Shown in pieces: positions 34,251-44,346 of a DNA stretch of 64,000 nucleotides. Both the position numbers and the translations under genes were made by a program. The notes beneath the pieces are model-generated. The model had not been told where the DNA came from, searched no databases, and saw nothing but the letters and a program-made list of their open reading frames with translations. The DNA is from Cognatiyoonia koreensis (GTDB lineage Bacteria; Pseudomonadota; Alphaproteobacteria; Rhodobacterales; Rhodobacteraceae), in NCBI RefSeq assembly GCF_900109295.1, contig NZ_FOIZ01000002.1:620001-684000 (forward strand), in the 5' to 3' direction. Position 1 is the stretch's first letter; each line of letters opens with the position of its first letter.

Positions 34251-36083
34251 CTATTCCGCCGCATCCTGAACATTGATAAAACCACCTGACTGCCGGTTCC
34301 AATAGCGCGCATAAAGACCGTCTTGCGCCAGCAAGTCAGCGTGTGTGCCTTGTTCTACAATGCGCCCAGCGTCAAGCACGACAATCCGGTCCATGCGAGC
34401 AAGCGTGGACAGACGATGCGCGATGGCGATGGTCGTTTTGCCATCCATGACAGTCTCTAACGCTGCCTGAATTGATGCCTCAACCTCTGAATCGAGCGCA
34501 GATGTCGCCTCGTCCAGCACAAGGATCGGAGCGTCCTTCAGAATGGCACGTGCAATGGCAATCCGTTGGCGCTGGCCGCCCGACAGTTTGACACCACGCT
34601 CGCCAAGGTGGGCATCATAGCCCTTGCGGCCCTTGAAATCAGCCAGTTCACAGATAAAGTCGTGGGCCTCAGCGCGTTTGGCTGCCTCTACCACCTGATC
34701 CTGAGTGGCATCTGGTGTGCCATAGCTGATGTTCGCACTTGCAGACCGGTTGAACATGGCCGTTTCCTGCGTGACCATGCTGATCTGGCGGCGCAGGCTT
34801 TCCTGCGTCACTTCGGAAATGTCTTGTCCGTCAATCCGCAAAACACCCCGTTCCGCATCATATAGCCGCAAAAGCAAAGCAACCAACGTCGATTTACCAG
34901 CCCCAGAAGCACCAACAATCCCGAGCTTTTCACCGCTGTTGACCGTCAAACTGACTCTATCCAAACCACCGGGCCCGCCGCCATAGGTAAAGGTCACGTC
35001 CTCCATTGTGATGTACCCGTCTGTGACAACAAGCGGTTTGGCATCAGGCTTATCGACCAATTGGTGTGCTGGGGACAATGTGCGGGCCGCGTCCTCGACC
35101 TCGCCTATGTTGGAGTACATGCCCATTAAGGTGAAGCTGACCCAGCCGGTCATTTGAGCGAGACGCAGTCCAATTGTACCCGCAACCGCGATCGCACCGG
35201 CTGTCGTCGCGCCCTGCGTCCACAATACCAGCGTCACACCGACAAGGATCAGCGGCAGGACTCCGGCAAGCGCCATAAGCCAGAACCGGAAAGAGGCCGA
35301 CACCCAGCCCCACGCAATCCCCTTGATCCGGAAATCGTCAATTGCTGCATTGGCCGCCTGATCTTCGTGGTTATCGTGGGCAAAAAGTTTTACTGTTTTG
35401 ATGTTCGTGACCGTATCGACGATTTGCCCCGTCACCATCGCACGTGTTGACGCGCGTGCCATCGAAGCTTTGCGGATGCGCGGCATGAATACGCGGATAA
35501 AGCCGATATACGCCGCAATCCAAATCAGGAGGATCGCCGCAGACCACGCATCAATCGTCAGAACAAGCACAACAGATCCGACGAGAGATGCCAAAGCGAA
35601 CATGACGGTATGAACAAATTCAACAACAACATCAGTCAGGGCCCGTGCCGCTTGCATCTGCTTGGCAGCGATGCGTCCCGCGAAATCGTCATCAAAGAAG
35701 GTGACCCCCTGCCCCAGTGTATGCTTGTTTAAACGCGAAAGGATCAGAGAATAGACCTGTGGTGCTAAAATCACCGACTGCATGACGCCCGACAGGCCAA
35801 GCCATGCCGGACGGAAAACTAGAAAAAACACCACGATGCCCAGTATCAGACCCGTATTATCTGTAAAAAACGTGGCTGGTGTGCCCGCCAGCGCTGCATC
35901 GATGACCCAGCCAAGTATCAGCGCCGAAGCGACTTCGATCAGGCCTGAAACAATAGAGATGAACGAACCTGCAAAGATGACTGAAAAGCTGCCGGTCAAC
36001 GCCCAGCGCATGAAGGCAAGCAGCGTGGCCGGCGGCGGGCCATCGGCTGGCTGAAATGGTGGAATCCATCTGCTTGGGCTCAT
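34251..36083 (-). CDS. ABC exporter half-transporter (second gene of pair)
   Basis: A 610-residue membrane-ATPase fusion of the MsbA/MdlB type. The membrane domain (about 25-330) has six segments; the ATPase domain has Walker [11 protein letters not shown], signature LSGGQRQRIAIARA, Walker B ILVLDEATSALD and the switch His in AIAHRLSTLARM. Its ATG overlaps the stop of the other half-transporter by 4 bases, so the two probably form a heterodimeric exporter. The substrate (lipid or drug) is unknown. Confidence 0.93.
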   Translation of the reverse strand: MSPSRWIPPFQPADGPPPATLLAFMRWALTGSFSVIFAGSFISIVSGLIEVASALILGWVIDAALAGTPATFFTDNTGLILGIVVFFLVFRPAWLGLSGVMQSVILAPQVYSLILSRLNKHTLGQGVTFFDDDFAGRIAAKQMQAARALTDVVVEFVHTVMFALASLVGSVVLVLTIDAWSAAILLIWIAAYIGFIRVFMPRIRKASMARASTRAMVTGQIVDTVTNIKTVKLFAHDNHEDQAANAAIDDFRIKGIAWGWVSASFRFWLMALAGVLPLILVGVTLVLWTQGATTAGAIAVAGTIGLRLAQMTGWVSFTLMGMYSNIGEVEDAARTLSPAHQLVDKPDAKPLVVTDGYITMEDVTFTYGGGPGGLDRVSLTVNSGEKLGIVGASGAGKSTLVALLLRLYDAERGVLRIDGQDISEVTQESLRRQISMVTQETAMFNRSASANISYGTPDATQDQVVEAAKRAEAHDFICELADFKGRKGYDAHLGERGVKLSGGQRQRIAIARAILKDAPILVLDEATSALDSEVEASIQAALETVMDGKTTIAIAHRLSTLARMDRIVVLDAGRIVEQGTHADLLAQDGLYARYWNRQSGGFINVQDAAE

Positions 36084-37924
36084 TCTGCGGCCTCGCTTTG
36101 GCCAAGAAATCCGCCGGACTGCCGCGCCCAGAACCGTGCATATTGCCCGTTTGCTTCCAACAGGCCCTGATGATCGCCGTCTTCAATAATACGACCATTT
36201 TCAAGCACGATAATCCGGTCCATCTGGGCAATCGTCGACAAGCGGTGCGCGATCGCAATGACAGTCTTACCTTCCATCATCGTGGACAACGTGTCCTGAA
36301 TCGCCGCTTCGACTTCTGAGTCGAGTGCAGACGTTGCTTCATCCAGCATAAGGATGGGCGCGTCCTTTAGCATGACACGAGCAAGCGCGATCCGCTGTCG
36401 TTGACCACCGGACAGCTTTACGCCGCGCTCTCCGACCCGCGACGCGTAACCCTTATTTCCTTCCGCGTCTTCCAGCGTCTGTATAAATTCATGCGCCTGT
36501 GCCTTTTTCGCAGCCGCGATAATCTGATCATCGGATGCGTCTGGATTACCATAGGCAATATTCTCACGCACAGACCGATGCAGAAGTGCCGAGTCCTGCT
36601 GAACCATACCGATCGCGCTACGCAAGGAATCCTGCGTCACGGATTGCGTGTTCTGCCCATCGATCAGAATTTCGCCTAGCTCAGCGTCATAAAACCGCAA
36701 GAACAGCTTTACTAGTGTCGATTTTCCGGCACCAGATTGCCCGACAAGTCCGACCTTTTGACCAGCAGGTATTGTCAGGTTGATCCTATCCAACCCACCC
36801 TTTTTCTTACCGTAGTGATGCGACAGCTCTTTGATTTCGACCTTGCCCGCGCGCACCTCCAAAGGCTTCGCACCTGGCTTGTCGAGGAGCGTCACTGGCT
36901 GCGCGATCGTTTCCATGCCTTCAGCCACGACACCAAGGTTCCGAAAGAAATTCGATACTGCCCACATGATCCAGCCGCTCATTCCGTTCAAGCGTAGGGT
37001 TAACGCAGAAGCGGCGGCCACGACACCAAGTGAAGCCGCTTCCTGGGTCCACAAGAAAATAGCGTAGCCCACAACGCCTACAACAAGGATGCCATTCAAA
37101 AGGATCAGCGCCAGATCCATTATCGAAAACAGGCGCATCTCGACCTGAAAGGTTTTTCGCGCGGTTTCTATCGCTTCCTTGGCGTAGTCCACTTCGCGGT
37201 CATGATGGGCGAACATCTTGACCGAGTGGATATTTGTATAGCTATCTACGACCCGTCCAGTGACCGCGCTGCGCGCATCCGATGCGGCCTGAGATGCAGG
37301 GGCGACCTGTTTGATCACCCAACGAAGCAGAAAAAGGTAAGGAACGAACCATGCCAGCATGGGAACGATCAACCGCACGTCCGCTTCGCCCAAAAGGACA
37401 AGCGCGCCGATCAGATAGGCCAGAGCGAATGTAATTGCATCGAAGATTTGAAAGACGACCTCGCCTACGGCGGGCGGAGTTTGCATGATGCGGTTCGCGA
37501 TACGCCCTGCAAAGTCATTCTCGAACCAACCCACGGACTGCCGCAGGACGTGGCGATGCGCCCGCCACCGAACCATAGTCCCGATATTCGGCAGGATCGT
37601 GTTATTCAATAAAGCGACCTGCGCCATACCCAGCGCGGGACGCAATGTCAGGATGAAGATCGCAACGATGATCAGTTCGAAACCGTGGGTTTGCCAGAAA
37701 CTGCCCGGTGTACTGTCACCCATTACATCAACGAGGCGACCCAGATAATAAAGAAGATAAATTTCGACGGACGCCACGATTACGGACATCAATCCGGTCA
37801 GCCAGAAAATCCCAGCGAATGGTCGCGCGTATTCCAGCAGAAACGGTGTCAACCGCTGCGGAGGTGCGTCGTTTTCCTTATACACCACATAAGGATCGAC
37901 CAGATTTTCGAAGAATCGAAACAC
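36080..37924 (-). CDS. ABC exporter half-transporter (first gene of pair)
   Basis: Partner of the following exporter gene, 614 residues. Motifs are Walker [37 protein letters not shown] and AIAHRLSTIAQM. I place the start at GTG 37924 (reading MFRFFENLVDPYVVYKEND), which matches the usual N-terminus of the family and the length of the partner; the open frame continues upstream to 38104, but that part would overlap lysE and looks non-coding. The gene follows lysE by 46 bases. Confidence 0.9.
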   Translation of the reverse strand: MFRFFENLVDPYVVYKENDAPPQRLTPFLLEYARPFAGIFWLTGLMSVIVASVEIYLLYYLGRLVDVMGDSTPGSFWQTHGFELIIVAIFILTLRPALGMAQVALLNNTILPNIGTMVRWRAHRHVLRQSVGWFENDFAGRIANRIMQTPPAVGEVVFQIFDAITFALAYLIGALVLLGEADVRLIVPMLAWFVPYLFLLRWVIKQVAPASQAASDARSAVTGRVVDSYTNIHSVKMFAHHDREVDYAKEAIETARKTFQVEMRLFSIMDLALILLNGILVVGVVGYAIFLWTQEAASLGVVAAASALTLRLNGMSGWIMWAVSNFFRNLGVVAEGMETIAQPVTLLDKPGAKPLEVRAGKVEIKELSHHYGKKKGGLDRINLTIPAGQKVGLVGQSGAGKSTLVKLFLRFYDAELGEILIDGQNTQSVTQDSLRSAIGMVQQDSALLHRSVRENIAYGNPDASDDQIIAAAKKAQAHEFIQTLEDAEGNKGYASRVGERGVKLSGGQRQRIALARVMLKDAPILMLDEATSALDSEVEAAIQDTLSTMMEGKTVIAIAHRLSTIAQMDRIIVLENGRIIEDGDHQGLLEANGQYARFWARQSGGFLGQSEAAE

Positions 37925-37970
37925 TGAGTTGGCCTGCCGTTGGGATAAAGCAGACCTAACGCGGTTTAAG

Positions 37971-38558
37971 CTAAAGGAAAACCATGATGGCGAAGACCCC
38001 CAATGCAAAAGCCATGATCCGCATGAATGTCCGCCACGCAGTTTCGTTCTGCAGGAGGTAGGACAAGAGGTGGCCTGCACTTGTCCAGAAAAAGCAGACC
38101 CCAAGATTGATCCCTGAAAACGCTATCGCGAGATGCGCCATTTGGGTGGGAATGCTGAGATCAGCAACAAAAGTGGACGCGCTGAACGCGACAGCCCAGA
38201 CCTTCGGGTTCACCCATTGAAACAGAACTGCCTCGACAAAGGTGAACGGTTTGTCAGTCGCTTTCTGTGTCGCCGGGTTCGCGTTCCACAAATTCCACGC
38301 CATGTAGATGATCCACACAGACGCAATGATCTGGAGGCCGAGCTTAAGCGCAGGAAGCGCATCAAGAAGCGCACCGATGCCAAGTCCCGTGATCCCTGCC
38401 GTGATCCCGACCCCAATCGCGACACCCAGGATATGTGGCATGGTCGGCCCCAGCCCGAAACGGGCACCAGATGCTGTCAGAAGAATTACATTTGGTCCCG
38501 GCGAAAACAGTCCAAAAAAGACAAAAAGCAACAGTGCTGTATCAGGCAAGAAGATCAT
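37971..38558 (-). CDS. LysE-family amino acid exporter
   Basis: A membrane exporter of about 195 residues with six membrane segments and the family motif FSPGPNVILLTASGARFG at the start. Such proteins export basic amino acids, homoserine or threonine; the substrate here is unknown. ATG 38558 overlaps the end of cca by 17 bases; a TTG at 38549 (LPDTALLL) or ATG 38585 are alternatives, as the ribosome site is unclear. Confidence 0.9.
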   Translation of the reverse strand: MIFLPDTALLLFVFFGLFSPGPNVILLTASGARFGLGPTMPHILGVAIGVGITAGITGLGIGALLDALPALKLGLQIIASVWIIYMAWNLWNANPATQKATDKPFTFVEAVLFQWVNPKVWAVAFSASTFVADLSIPTQMAHLAIAFSGINLGVCFFWTSAGHLLSYLLQNETAWRTFMRIMAFALGVFAIMVFL

Positions 38559-39672
38559 CCTTGCCCAGCGTGAATCCGGAAGCAATCCACCTTTGCTCAG
38601 CGTCTTTCAATGCCTTGCCAAGCGCTGGACCTTTATAGCGATCCATCAGATCGGCAGCTTTTACGGGAAAGCGCTGCTTGCCCGCGTGGCGGACAGTCGC
38701 GATGTCGTCTTCCGAAACCCCAATGCCGCCAGCCGCTGCTTCGATTACCAGCCGGTCGATGCCTACTTCCGATCCATGGCGATACGCATAATCCATCATG
38801 TTAGACACTGTTTGACAAAGAACTGCCAATCTTCTCGCCTGCTCCTTTGACAGACGAAGATTGTTTTGCGCGTCTTCCCCGCCGATCACAGCAAGCCGGC
38901 GGATCGGGTCTATCGGCAAACCGAGAATTTCTTCGAGATGGACCAAAACCGCCAGAGGCTGATGATCCGCGCCGGGCAATATTCGCAGCAGCGCTCCGAT
39001 GGACGCCATGCTTGCGGTCGCCAGTGCAGGGTTGGGGGCAGCAAGCAGCTTCAACAATTCACTGCCAATCCGCTCCTTCGACAATAGATCGATTCCATCG
39101 ACATTTGCGGCACAGGCAGCAAGCCCCTCTTCATCCAATCCATCCGCACCATACCAAGCATGAAACCGGAAAAAGCGTAGGATACGCAGATAGTCTTCTT
39201 TGATACGCTGATCGGCATCTTCTATGAACCGAAAGCGCCTGACTTTCAGGTCAGACAATCCATCAAGCGGATCCACAAGAACACCATCAGGCTGCGCATA
39301 GATAGCATTCATCGTAAAGTCGCGGCGCAGCGCGTCTTCTTCTAGTGTATCTGCATAGGCGACCACCGCACGCCGTCCATCTGTAGCGACATCTTTGCGC
39401 AGCGTTGTCACTTCATAAGCAGTCCCGTCCGCGACAACCGTGACCGTGCCATGATCGATACCTGTCGGCACGGCCTTGAAGCCAGATGCCTCGGCAAGGT
39501 CAGTTACCGTGTCAGGTCTGGCAGAGGTGCTGATATCAATATCCGTAACCGGCGCACCCAAGAGCGTATTTCGAACGCATCCGCCAACAAACCAAGCCTG
39601 AAATCCTGCCTCGGTCAGCATGGCGCAAATCGGCGCGGCTTGTTCGACCCAGGGCGCAAAGATCTGCTTCAT
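38542..39672 (-). CDS. cca: CCA tRNA nucleotidyltransferase (poly(A) polymerase family)
   Basis: The enzyme adds or repairs the 3' CCA of tRNA. Class II nucleotidyltransferase motifs are present: FVGGCVRNTLLGAPVTDIDI with the DxD pair, RRDFTMNAIYA, the DPLDGLSDL segment and DYLRILRFFRFHAWYG. ATG 39672 lies in an ATGA overlap with the NUDIX gene stop, giving 376 residues; ATG 39684 is an alternative. Its position after a NUDIX gene is a common arrangement in Rhodobacteraceae. Confidence 0.94.
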   Translation of the reverse strand: MKQIFAPWVEQAAPICAMLTEAGFQAWFVGGCVRNTLLGAPVTDIDISTSARPDTVTDLAEASGFKAVPTGIDHGTVTVVADGTAYEVTTLRKDVATDGRRAVVAYADTLEEDALRRDFTMNAIYAQPDGVLVDPLDGLSDLKVRRFRFIEDADQRIKEDYLRILRFFRFHAWYGADGLDEEGLAACAANVDGIDLLSKERIGSELLKLLAAPNPALATASMASIGALLRILPGADHQPLAVLVHLEEILGLPIDPIRRLAVIGGEDAQNNLRLSKEQARRLAVLCQTVSNMMDYAYRHGSEVGIDRLVIEAAAGGIGVSEDDIATVRHAGKQRFPVKAADLMDRYKGPALGKALKDAEQRWIASGFTLGKDDLLA

Positions 39673-40265
39673 TTGTTCATGCATTCCGCGAGCCCGCGCA
39701 AGATGCGTGCCGTCGCACCCCAAATGTAATAGGGTCCATACGGAACGGTGTAATAATGACGTATATCTCCCTGCCAACGCCGTCCTTCGACACGAAAATT
39801 TGCCGGATTGGTTATGTGGAACAACGGGGCCCGAAATATCTCTGCAACCTCGCCCGCTTCGGCTATTTCACGGAAATCCCCTTGAATCAGTGCCACAATC
39901 GGTGTGATCTTGTAGCTCGTAACCGTTTCATGCGGTGGTAACGCACCAAGCGGTTTGACATTCTCCACGGGCAAACCGATTTCTTCATTGGCTTCACGCA
40001 ACGCTGCGTCTGTTAATGTCGCATCGGTGGGGTCTTGCTTGCCGCCGGGAAACGCCACCTGCCCTGGATGATGCTTCAACCTTGCAGAGCGTTTCGTCAG
40101 GATGACATCCGCATTTTCCGTGACACCGATCAGGACCGCTGCCGGTTTCAACACCCTGCCCTTCGGCAACTGAATACCTGCGTTGAGGTCGAAATCAGAC
40201 GATGCGCTGCCAGCTTTAGACAGCGCATCTGTCAGGATCATTTGAAGATCAGGATTCCGAGCCAT
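39669..40265 (-). CDS. NUDIX hydrolase, CoA pyrophosphatase (NudL-like)
   Basis: A 198-residue NUDIX enzyme. The box GGKQDPTDATLTDAALREAN followed by EEIGL and the upstream LKHHPGQVAFPGGK match the family that cleaves coenzyme A or other nucleoside diphosphate derivatives; the stretch LPPHETVTSYKITPIVAL is also typical. ATG 40265 overlaps hslO by 17 bases and its stop overlaps cca by 4, so it sits in the hslO-NUDIX-cca run. Confidence 0.92.
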   Translation of the reverse strand: MARNPDLQMILTDALSKAGSASSDFDLNAGIQLPKGRVLKPAAVLIGVTENADVILTKRSARLKHHPGQVAFPGGKQDPTDATLTDAALREANEEIGLPVENVKPLGALPPHETVTSYKITPIVALIQGDFREIAEAGEVAEIFRAPLFHITNPANFRVEGRRWQGDIRHYYTVPYGPYYIWGATARILRGLAECMNK

Positions 40266-41247
40266 CTGTTGCCTCGAAACCAAGGGTTTCGGGTTGAAAG
40301 ACGTAGTGCGCACCACAGAACTGGCAGTCTGCTGTGACAGTGCCGTCGTCCTTCGTCATGGTTCCGATATCCTTTGCCGAATATATCGACAGACTTTGGC
40401 GTACCCGAGCTTCTGAACAGGTACAGCCAAACTTGATCGGCTGAGCGTCATAAACGCGCGGTGCTTCCTCGTGAAACAACCGTACCAGAAGTTCGGTTGG
40501 CTGGACTGTGGGACCGATCAACTCGATCTGTTCCACTGTATCCAACAGGGCGTTTGCCCGGATCCAGTTCTCACCTTCATCCTCGTCAAGAATATCCGCT
40601 GCATTCAAAAGTCCATCATCACCCGATGGGCCATCCTGTTGTTGCATCAATGGCGACGCTTTTGGCATGTGCTGCAGCATGATACCCCCTGCACGCCATT
40701 GCACTGGCTCGCCTGGTTGCTGGTTGCGGCCATAAGTCAGCGCGAACCGTGTCGGCAACTGTTCGGACTGCGCGAAATAGGTTTCGGCACATGACGACAG
40801 CGAACCCCCGGCGATTGGTGTCACGCCCTGATACGGAGCCATGTGCTCGCCCTGATCGATGAGTATTGCGAAATAGCCTTGTCCGATCTGGCTGAACGGA
40901 TCTGCAGAATGATCAAGCTTATTATCGTCATAGCTTGCATAGGCACGGATACGGGCCGGTGCGCCGTCTTTTGTCGGTCCGTAATAGTCGGTCGCAATTA
41001 GTCTTGCCGGTCCGGATCCGCGCACCTGCAAGGACAGCTTCCAATGCGTCTTGACCGATTGCCCGATCAGGGCAGTCAGCAACGCCATTTCAGCAACCAG
41101 ACCTTCGATCATTGGCGGATAGTCATGCTGTTTCAGAACGGACTCCAGCACCCCATCCAGACGCGCGACGCGTCCGCGAATGTCGGATCGGTCCAGTTGG
41201 AACGGCAATACTGTGTCGTCCCAGGCGATTTGGCTGCCAAGGGTCAT
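40249..41247 (-). CDS. hslO: redox-regulated chaperone Hsp33
   Basis: Hsp33 is a holdase switched on by oxidation. The 332-residue protein has the N-terminal core with VAEMALLTALIGQSVK and the C-terminal zinc switch with CTC (GCTCSEARV) and CxxC (DCQFCGAHYVF). It opens the leftward run that continues through the NUDIX, cca, LysE, two ABC exporter, RNA methyltransferase and L,D-transpeptidase genes. It is divergent from another NUDIX gene at 41326. Confidence 0.95.
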   Translation of the reverse strand: MTLGSQIAWDDTVLPFQLDRSDIRGRVARLDGVLESVLKQHDYPPMIEGLVAEMALLTALIGQSVKTHWKLSLQVRGSGPARLIATDYYGPTKDGAPARIRAYASYDDNKLDHSADPFSQIGQGYFAILIDQGEHMAPYQGVTPIAGGSLSSCAETYFAQSEQLPTRFALTYGRNQQPGEPVQWRAGGIMLQHMPKASPLMQQQDGPSGDDGLLNAADILDEDEGENWIRANALLDTVEQIELIGPTVQPTELLVRLFHEEAPRVYDAQPIKFGCTCSEARVRQSLSIYSAKDIGTMTKDDGTVTADCQFCGAHYVFQPETLGFEATDGSES

Positions 41248-41325
41248 GGCGTTTCCTCACTTGTGCGGAATTGTGTTATCGCGCCTATATAGGCAGAACA
41301 AGTGCTGGTCCAAGGGGTAGCAGTC

Positions 41326-41766
41326 ATGATCAGACGGTATGGCGACGTGCCACGGGCCGAACAACGGTATCGGGTGCGCGCCGGGGCCTATGGTATTCTG
41401 ATGCGCGGCCAAGAGATTCTCCTGGCATGGCAGGGAGAGCCCTACAACGACCTGCTTCTACCTGGCGGTGGTATCGACCTCGGAGAAGGGGCGATACAGG
41501 CGCTGCACCGCGAAGTGTACGAAGAAACCGGTTGGCGGATTGGTAACCCTAAGAGGTTAGGGGCGTTCCGCAGATTTACCTTTATGCCCGAGTACGAAAA
41601 ATGGGCCGAAAAGGTGTGCCATGTGTATACTGCACGGCCTATTGTTCGTTTGGGCCCGCCGCTTGAACCAGATCACACGGCAATCTGGATGAACGCCGCA
41701 GAGGCCATTCCACTGCTGTGCAACGAAGGAGACGCAGACTTTCTTTCCAGCCGAATACTTCGGTGA
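41326..41766 (+). CDS. NUDIX hydrolase of unknown specificity
   Basis: A 146-residue NUDIX enzyme with box GGGIDLGEGAIQALHREVYE followed by ETGW, which fits GX5EX7REUXEEXGU. An AAGGGG site 8 bases upstream selects ATG 41326 (MIRRYGDVPRAEQRYRVRAG). The nucleotide-type substrate cannot be told. It is unrelated in subfamily to the NUDIX gene after hslO. The 198-204 bases between it and argG hold no supportable gene. Confidence 0.9.
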   Translation: MIRRYGDVPRAEQRYRVRAGAYGILMRGQEILLAWQGEPYNDLLLPGGGIDLGEGAIQALHREVYEETGWRIGNPKRLGAFRRFTFMPEYEKWAEKVCHVYTARPIVRLGPPLEPDHTAIWMNAAEAIPLLCNEGDADFLSSRILR

Positions 41767-41970
41767 CATGGCGCTTGGAAAATCTCACATAACAAGCAGA
41801 AGCAGCCGCCACGGAAGCTTCGGCGACAGTTTAATGACCAGGTATTTCAAGCACCTTCCGTCGTTGTGGAGTTGTGCCAGCAGCAAACTGCCAACGCGCA
41901 AACCTTGCCCCCTTTTGCAAAAGCCGTTATCGCGCGAAGAACATTCATGTTTGCATAAAGGCCTATGCCC

Positions 41971-43191
41971 ATGTCCTCCCCAAAGAAAGTTGTGCTCGCC
42001 TACTCTGGCGGTTTGGATACCTCGATCATTCTGAAATGGTTGCAGACTGAATATCAGTGCGAGGTCGTCACATTTACTGCAGATCTTGGACAGGGCGAAG
42101 AACTGGAACCTGCGCGCGCCAAGGCTGAAATGATGGGTGCAAAGAGTATCTACATCGAGGATGTACGCGAAGAATTCGTGCGTGACTTCGTTTTTCCGAT
42201 GTTTCGCGCGAACGCGCTCTACGAAGGGCTCTATCTTTTAGGGACATCTATTGCCCGGCCACTTATTTCCAAAAGACTTGTTGAAATCGCGGCAAAAGAA
42301 GGTGCCGATGCGATTGCACATGGTGCCACAGGCAAAGGCAACGATCAGGTACGCTTTGAACTGGCAGCTTATGCGTTGAACCCAGATATTAAGGTAATTG
42401 CACCTTGGCGCGATTGGGATCTGACCAGCCGCACCAAATTGCTGGAATTCGCTGAACAGCATCAGATTCCCGTTGCCAAAGACAAGCGTGGCGAAGCGCC
42501 GTTTTCTGTGGATGCCAACCTGCTCCACACCTCATCTGAGGGTAAAGTGCTGGAAAACCCGGCAGACGAAGCACCGGAGTACGTCTACCAACGCACCGTC
42601 GCGCCCGAAGATGCACCGAACGCGCCGGAAATGGTCGAAATCGGTTTCGAGAAGGGCGATGCAGTGTCTATCAACGGGGAATCGATGTCCCCCGCGACGA
42701 TCCTGACCAAGCTGAATGAGCTTGGGGGCAAACACGGGGTCGGCCGTCTGGACCTTGTCGAAAACCGGTTTGTCGGAATGAAATCACGCGGCATCTATGA
42801 AACGCCTGGCGGCACCGTACTGCTAGAAGCACATCGCGGCATTGAACAGATCACGCTGGATTCCGGTGCTGGGCATCTTAAAGACTCGATCATGCCGCGC
42901 TACGCAGAGCTGATCTACAATGGCTTCTGGTTCTCGCCAGAACGTGAGATGTTACAGGCACTCATCGACAAGTCGCAAGAACACGTCACGGGAACCGTAC
43001 GCGTGAAGTTGTATAAAGGTAGCGCAACAACGGTGGCACGTTGGTCCGACCATTCGCTTTATTCCGAAGCACATGTGACATTCGAAGACGACGCAGGTGC
43101 TTATGACCAGACCGATGCGAAGGGGTTCATCCAGCTAAACGCGTTGCGGCTCAAATTGCTTGCGGCGCGGGACCGGCGCCTGAAAGGCTAG
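41971..43191 (+). CDS. argG: argininosuccinate synthase
   Basis: ArgG joins citrulline and aspartate with ATP in arginine synthesis. The N-terminus [20 protein letters not shown] carries the PP-loop SGGLDTS, and [22 protein letters not shown] and [18 protein letters not shown] are family-specific. The ATG at 41971 is spaced 9 bases from an AAAGG site and matches the family; ATG 41965 is only 3 bases from it. The GNAT gene follows by one base. Confidence 0.96.
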   Translation: MSSPKKVVLAYSGGLDTSIILKWLQTEYQCEVVTFTADLGQGEELEPARAKAEMMGAKSIYIEDVREEFVRDFVFPMFRANALYEGLYLLGTSIARPLISKRLVEIAAKEGADAIAHGATGKGNDQVRFELAAYALNPDIKVIAPWRDWDLTSRTKLLEFAEQHQIPVAKDKRGEAPFSVDANLLHTSSEGKVLENPADEAPEYVYQRTVAPEDAPNAPEMVEIGFEKGDAVSINGESMSPATILTKLNELGGKHGVGRLDLVENRFVGMKSRGIYETPGGTVLLEAHRGIEQITLDSGAGHLKDSIMPRYAELIYNGFWFSPEREMLQALIDKSQEHVTGTVRVKLYKGSATTVARWSDHSLYSEAHVTFEDDAGAYDQTDAKGFIQLNALRLKLLAARDRRLKG

Positions 43192-43192
43192 A

Positions 43193-43654
43193 ATGGCAGT
43201 CTTGCTCAAAGCGATCACTTCGGCGGATATCGGTCCACTCTCGCAGATTAACGTGCGCGAGGATCAAAAGGATTTCATCGCACCGAACCCGATCACTATC
43301 GCACAAGTACGTTTTGAGAAAGGCGCATACGATTTCTGTATTTGGGACGGCGAAACACGCGTTGGGTTGATCGCAGTAATTGACATCTGCGAAAACGATG
43401 AACCCGAAGAAATAGATCACCCAGAAGCCGTTTATGTCTGGCGTTTGCTTATCGGGGCCGGATTTCAGGGTAAGGGCTATGGCACAGCCGCAATTGGACA
43501 AATCGAAGATTGGGCAGCCAAACGCGGCCGTCCGCTGGTTCAAATTCAGGCAGTGGCCGAAAACAATGCTGCGATACGACTTTATGAAAAGCTCGATTAT
43601 AGGCGCACTGGAAAGATGTCTGACGGCGAAATACAACTGGAAAAGTGGCTCTAG
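43193..43654 (+). CDS. GNAT-family N-acetyltransferase
   Basis: A 153-residue acetyltransferase with motif A VWRLLIGAGFQGKGYGTAAI (QGKGYGTA binds acetyl-CoA) and motif B AENNAAIRLYEKLDY. It follows argG by one base and probably shares its transcript. Substrate unknown. The stop converges with that of the sulfotransferase-like gene; both stops share CTAG at 43651-43654. Confidence 0.91.
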   Translation: MAVLLKAITSADIGPLSQINVREDQKDFIAPNPITIAQVRFEKGAYDFCIWDGETRVGLIAVIDICENDEPEEIDHPEAVYVWRLLIGAGFQGKGYGTAAIGQIEDWAAKRGRPLVQIQAVAENNAAIRLYEKLDYRRTGKMSDGEIQLEKWL

Positions 43655-44346
43655 ATCGCGTCCTTTGCCATCTCCTCATAAGCGGGCATTACAGATTGCA
43701 AAAGATGGTGATCCTCGCCCACATCAGGTAACGGCCCCTCAGCCCCTGCAAATCCGGTGCTCTTATGGACGGCATCATACCAATGGGTGGCCCAAACGCC
43801 ATCAAATGGTCTAGGACCTGAGGGCCATGAAAGCATCGCGTCATCGAAGTCCAGACCGATGATATCACACAGGATCTGTAGCATCTCTTTGGGGTTTTTG
43901 CGGATGTCGGCGCTGTCGATGACAACGCCACCAAACGCGCGATAAAGTGCTAGCTGCTGCTGAAACCCGATATCTTCGCTCGTGATCTGCGCCCGTTTGT
44001 TCCCATAACTTGCAATGACGCGGGCAGGGTGTCGGATCAAATGGACGTTCACACATGACCTGATCCAGTCCCGCGGAAACGGGTCGAGCATATGATGTGG
44101 CATATGCTTCATGTAAAAATGCGGTTTTTGATCCGGAATAGAGTCCAAACAAAGGGAAGCAACGGTTTCAGCGTTTGCTTCATGGGATGCGATGATTTCG
44201 TCCTTCATCGGATGGTCGTAATCTGATGTAGCCAGATAGGGCGCGTAGAACGGTTCGTCCCAAACAGCGAAGTCAGCACGATTACCAAAGCTGTACATCA
44301 TTGCGGTCGACAGATTGCGCGGGCCAGACCACATCGCAATCCTCAT
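43651..44346 (-). CDS. sulfotransferase-like protein
   Basis: A 231-residue protein of the P-loop sulfotransferase-like fold. The N-terminal phosphosulfate-loop-like motif is MWSGPRNLSTAMMYSF and the second binding segment is LIRHPARVIASYG. It lacks an obvious signal sequence. ATG 44346 lies in an ATGA overlap with the aminotransferase gene and has GGAAG 7 bases upstream. From memory, some animal proteins named branched-chain-aminotransferase-like join the same two domains, which supports a shared pathway; the substrate is unknown. Confidence 0.8.
   Translation of the reverse strand: MRIAMWSGPRNLSTAMMYSFGNRADFAVWDEPFYAPYLATSDYDHPMKDEIIASHEANAETVASLCLDSIPDQKPHFYMKHMPHHMLDPFPRDWIRSCVNVHLIRHPARVIASYGNKRAQITSEDIGFQQQLALYRAFGGVVIDSADIRKNPKEMLQILCDIIGLDFDDAMLSWPSGPRPFDGVWATHWYDAVHKSTGFAGAEGPLPDVGEDHHLLQSVMPAYEEMAKDAI

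Noticed and set aside
37925..38104. N-terminal extension of the first ABC exporter gene
   Set aside because: It would overlap lysE, its translation is Ser/Cys-rich and unlike the family, and GTG 37924 gives the standard N-terminus.
41768..42034. Plus-strand open frame of 88 codons before argG
   Set aside because: It overlaps the argG start in another frame, has no convincing ribosome site and no recognisable sequence.
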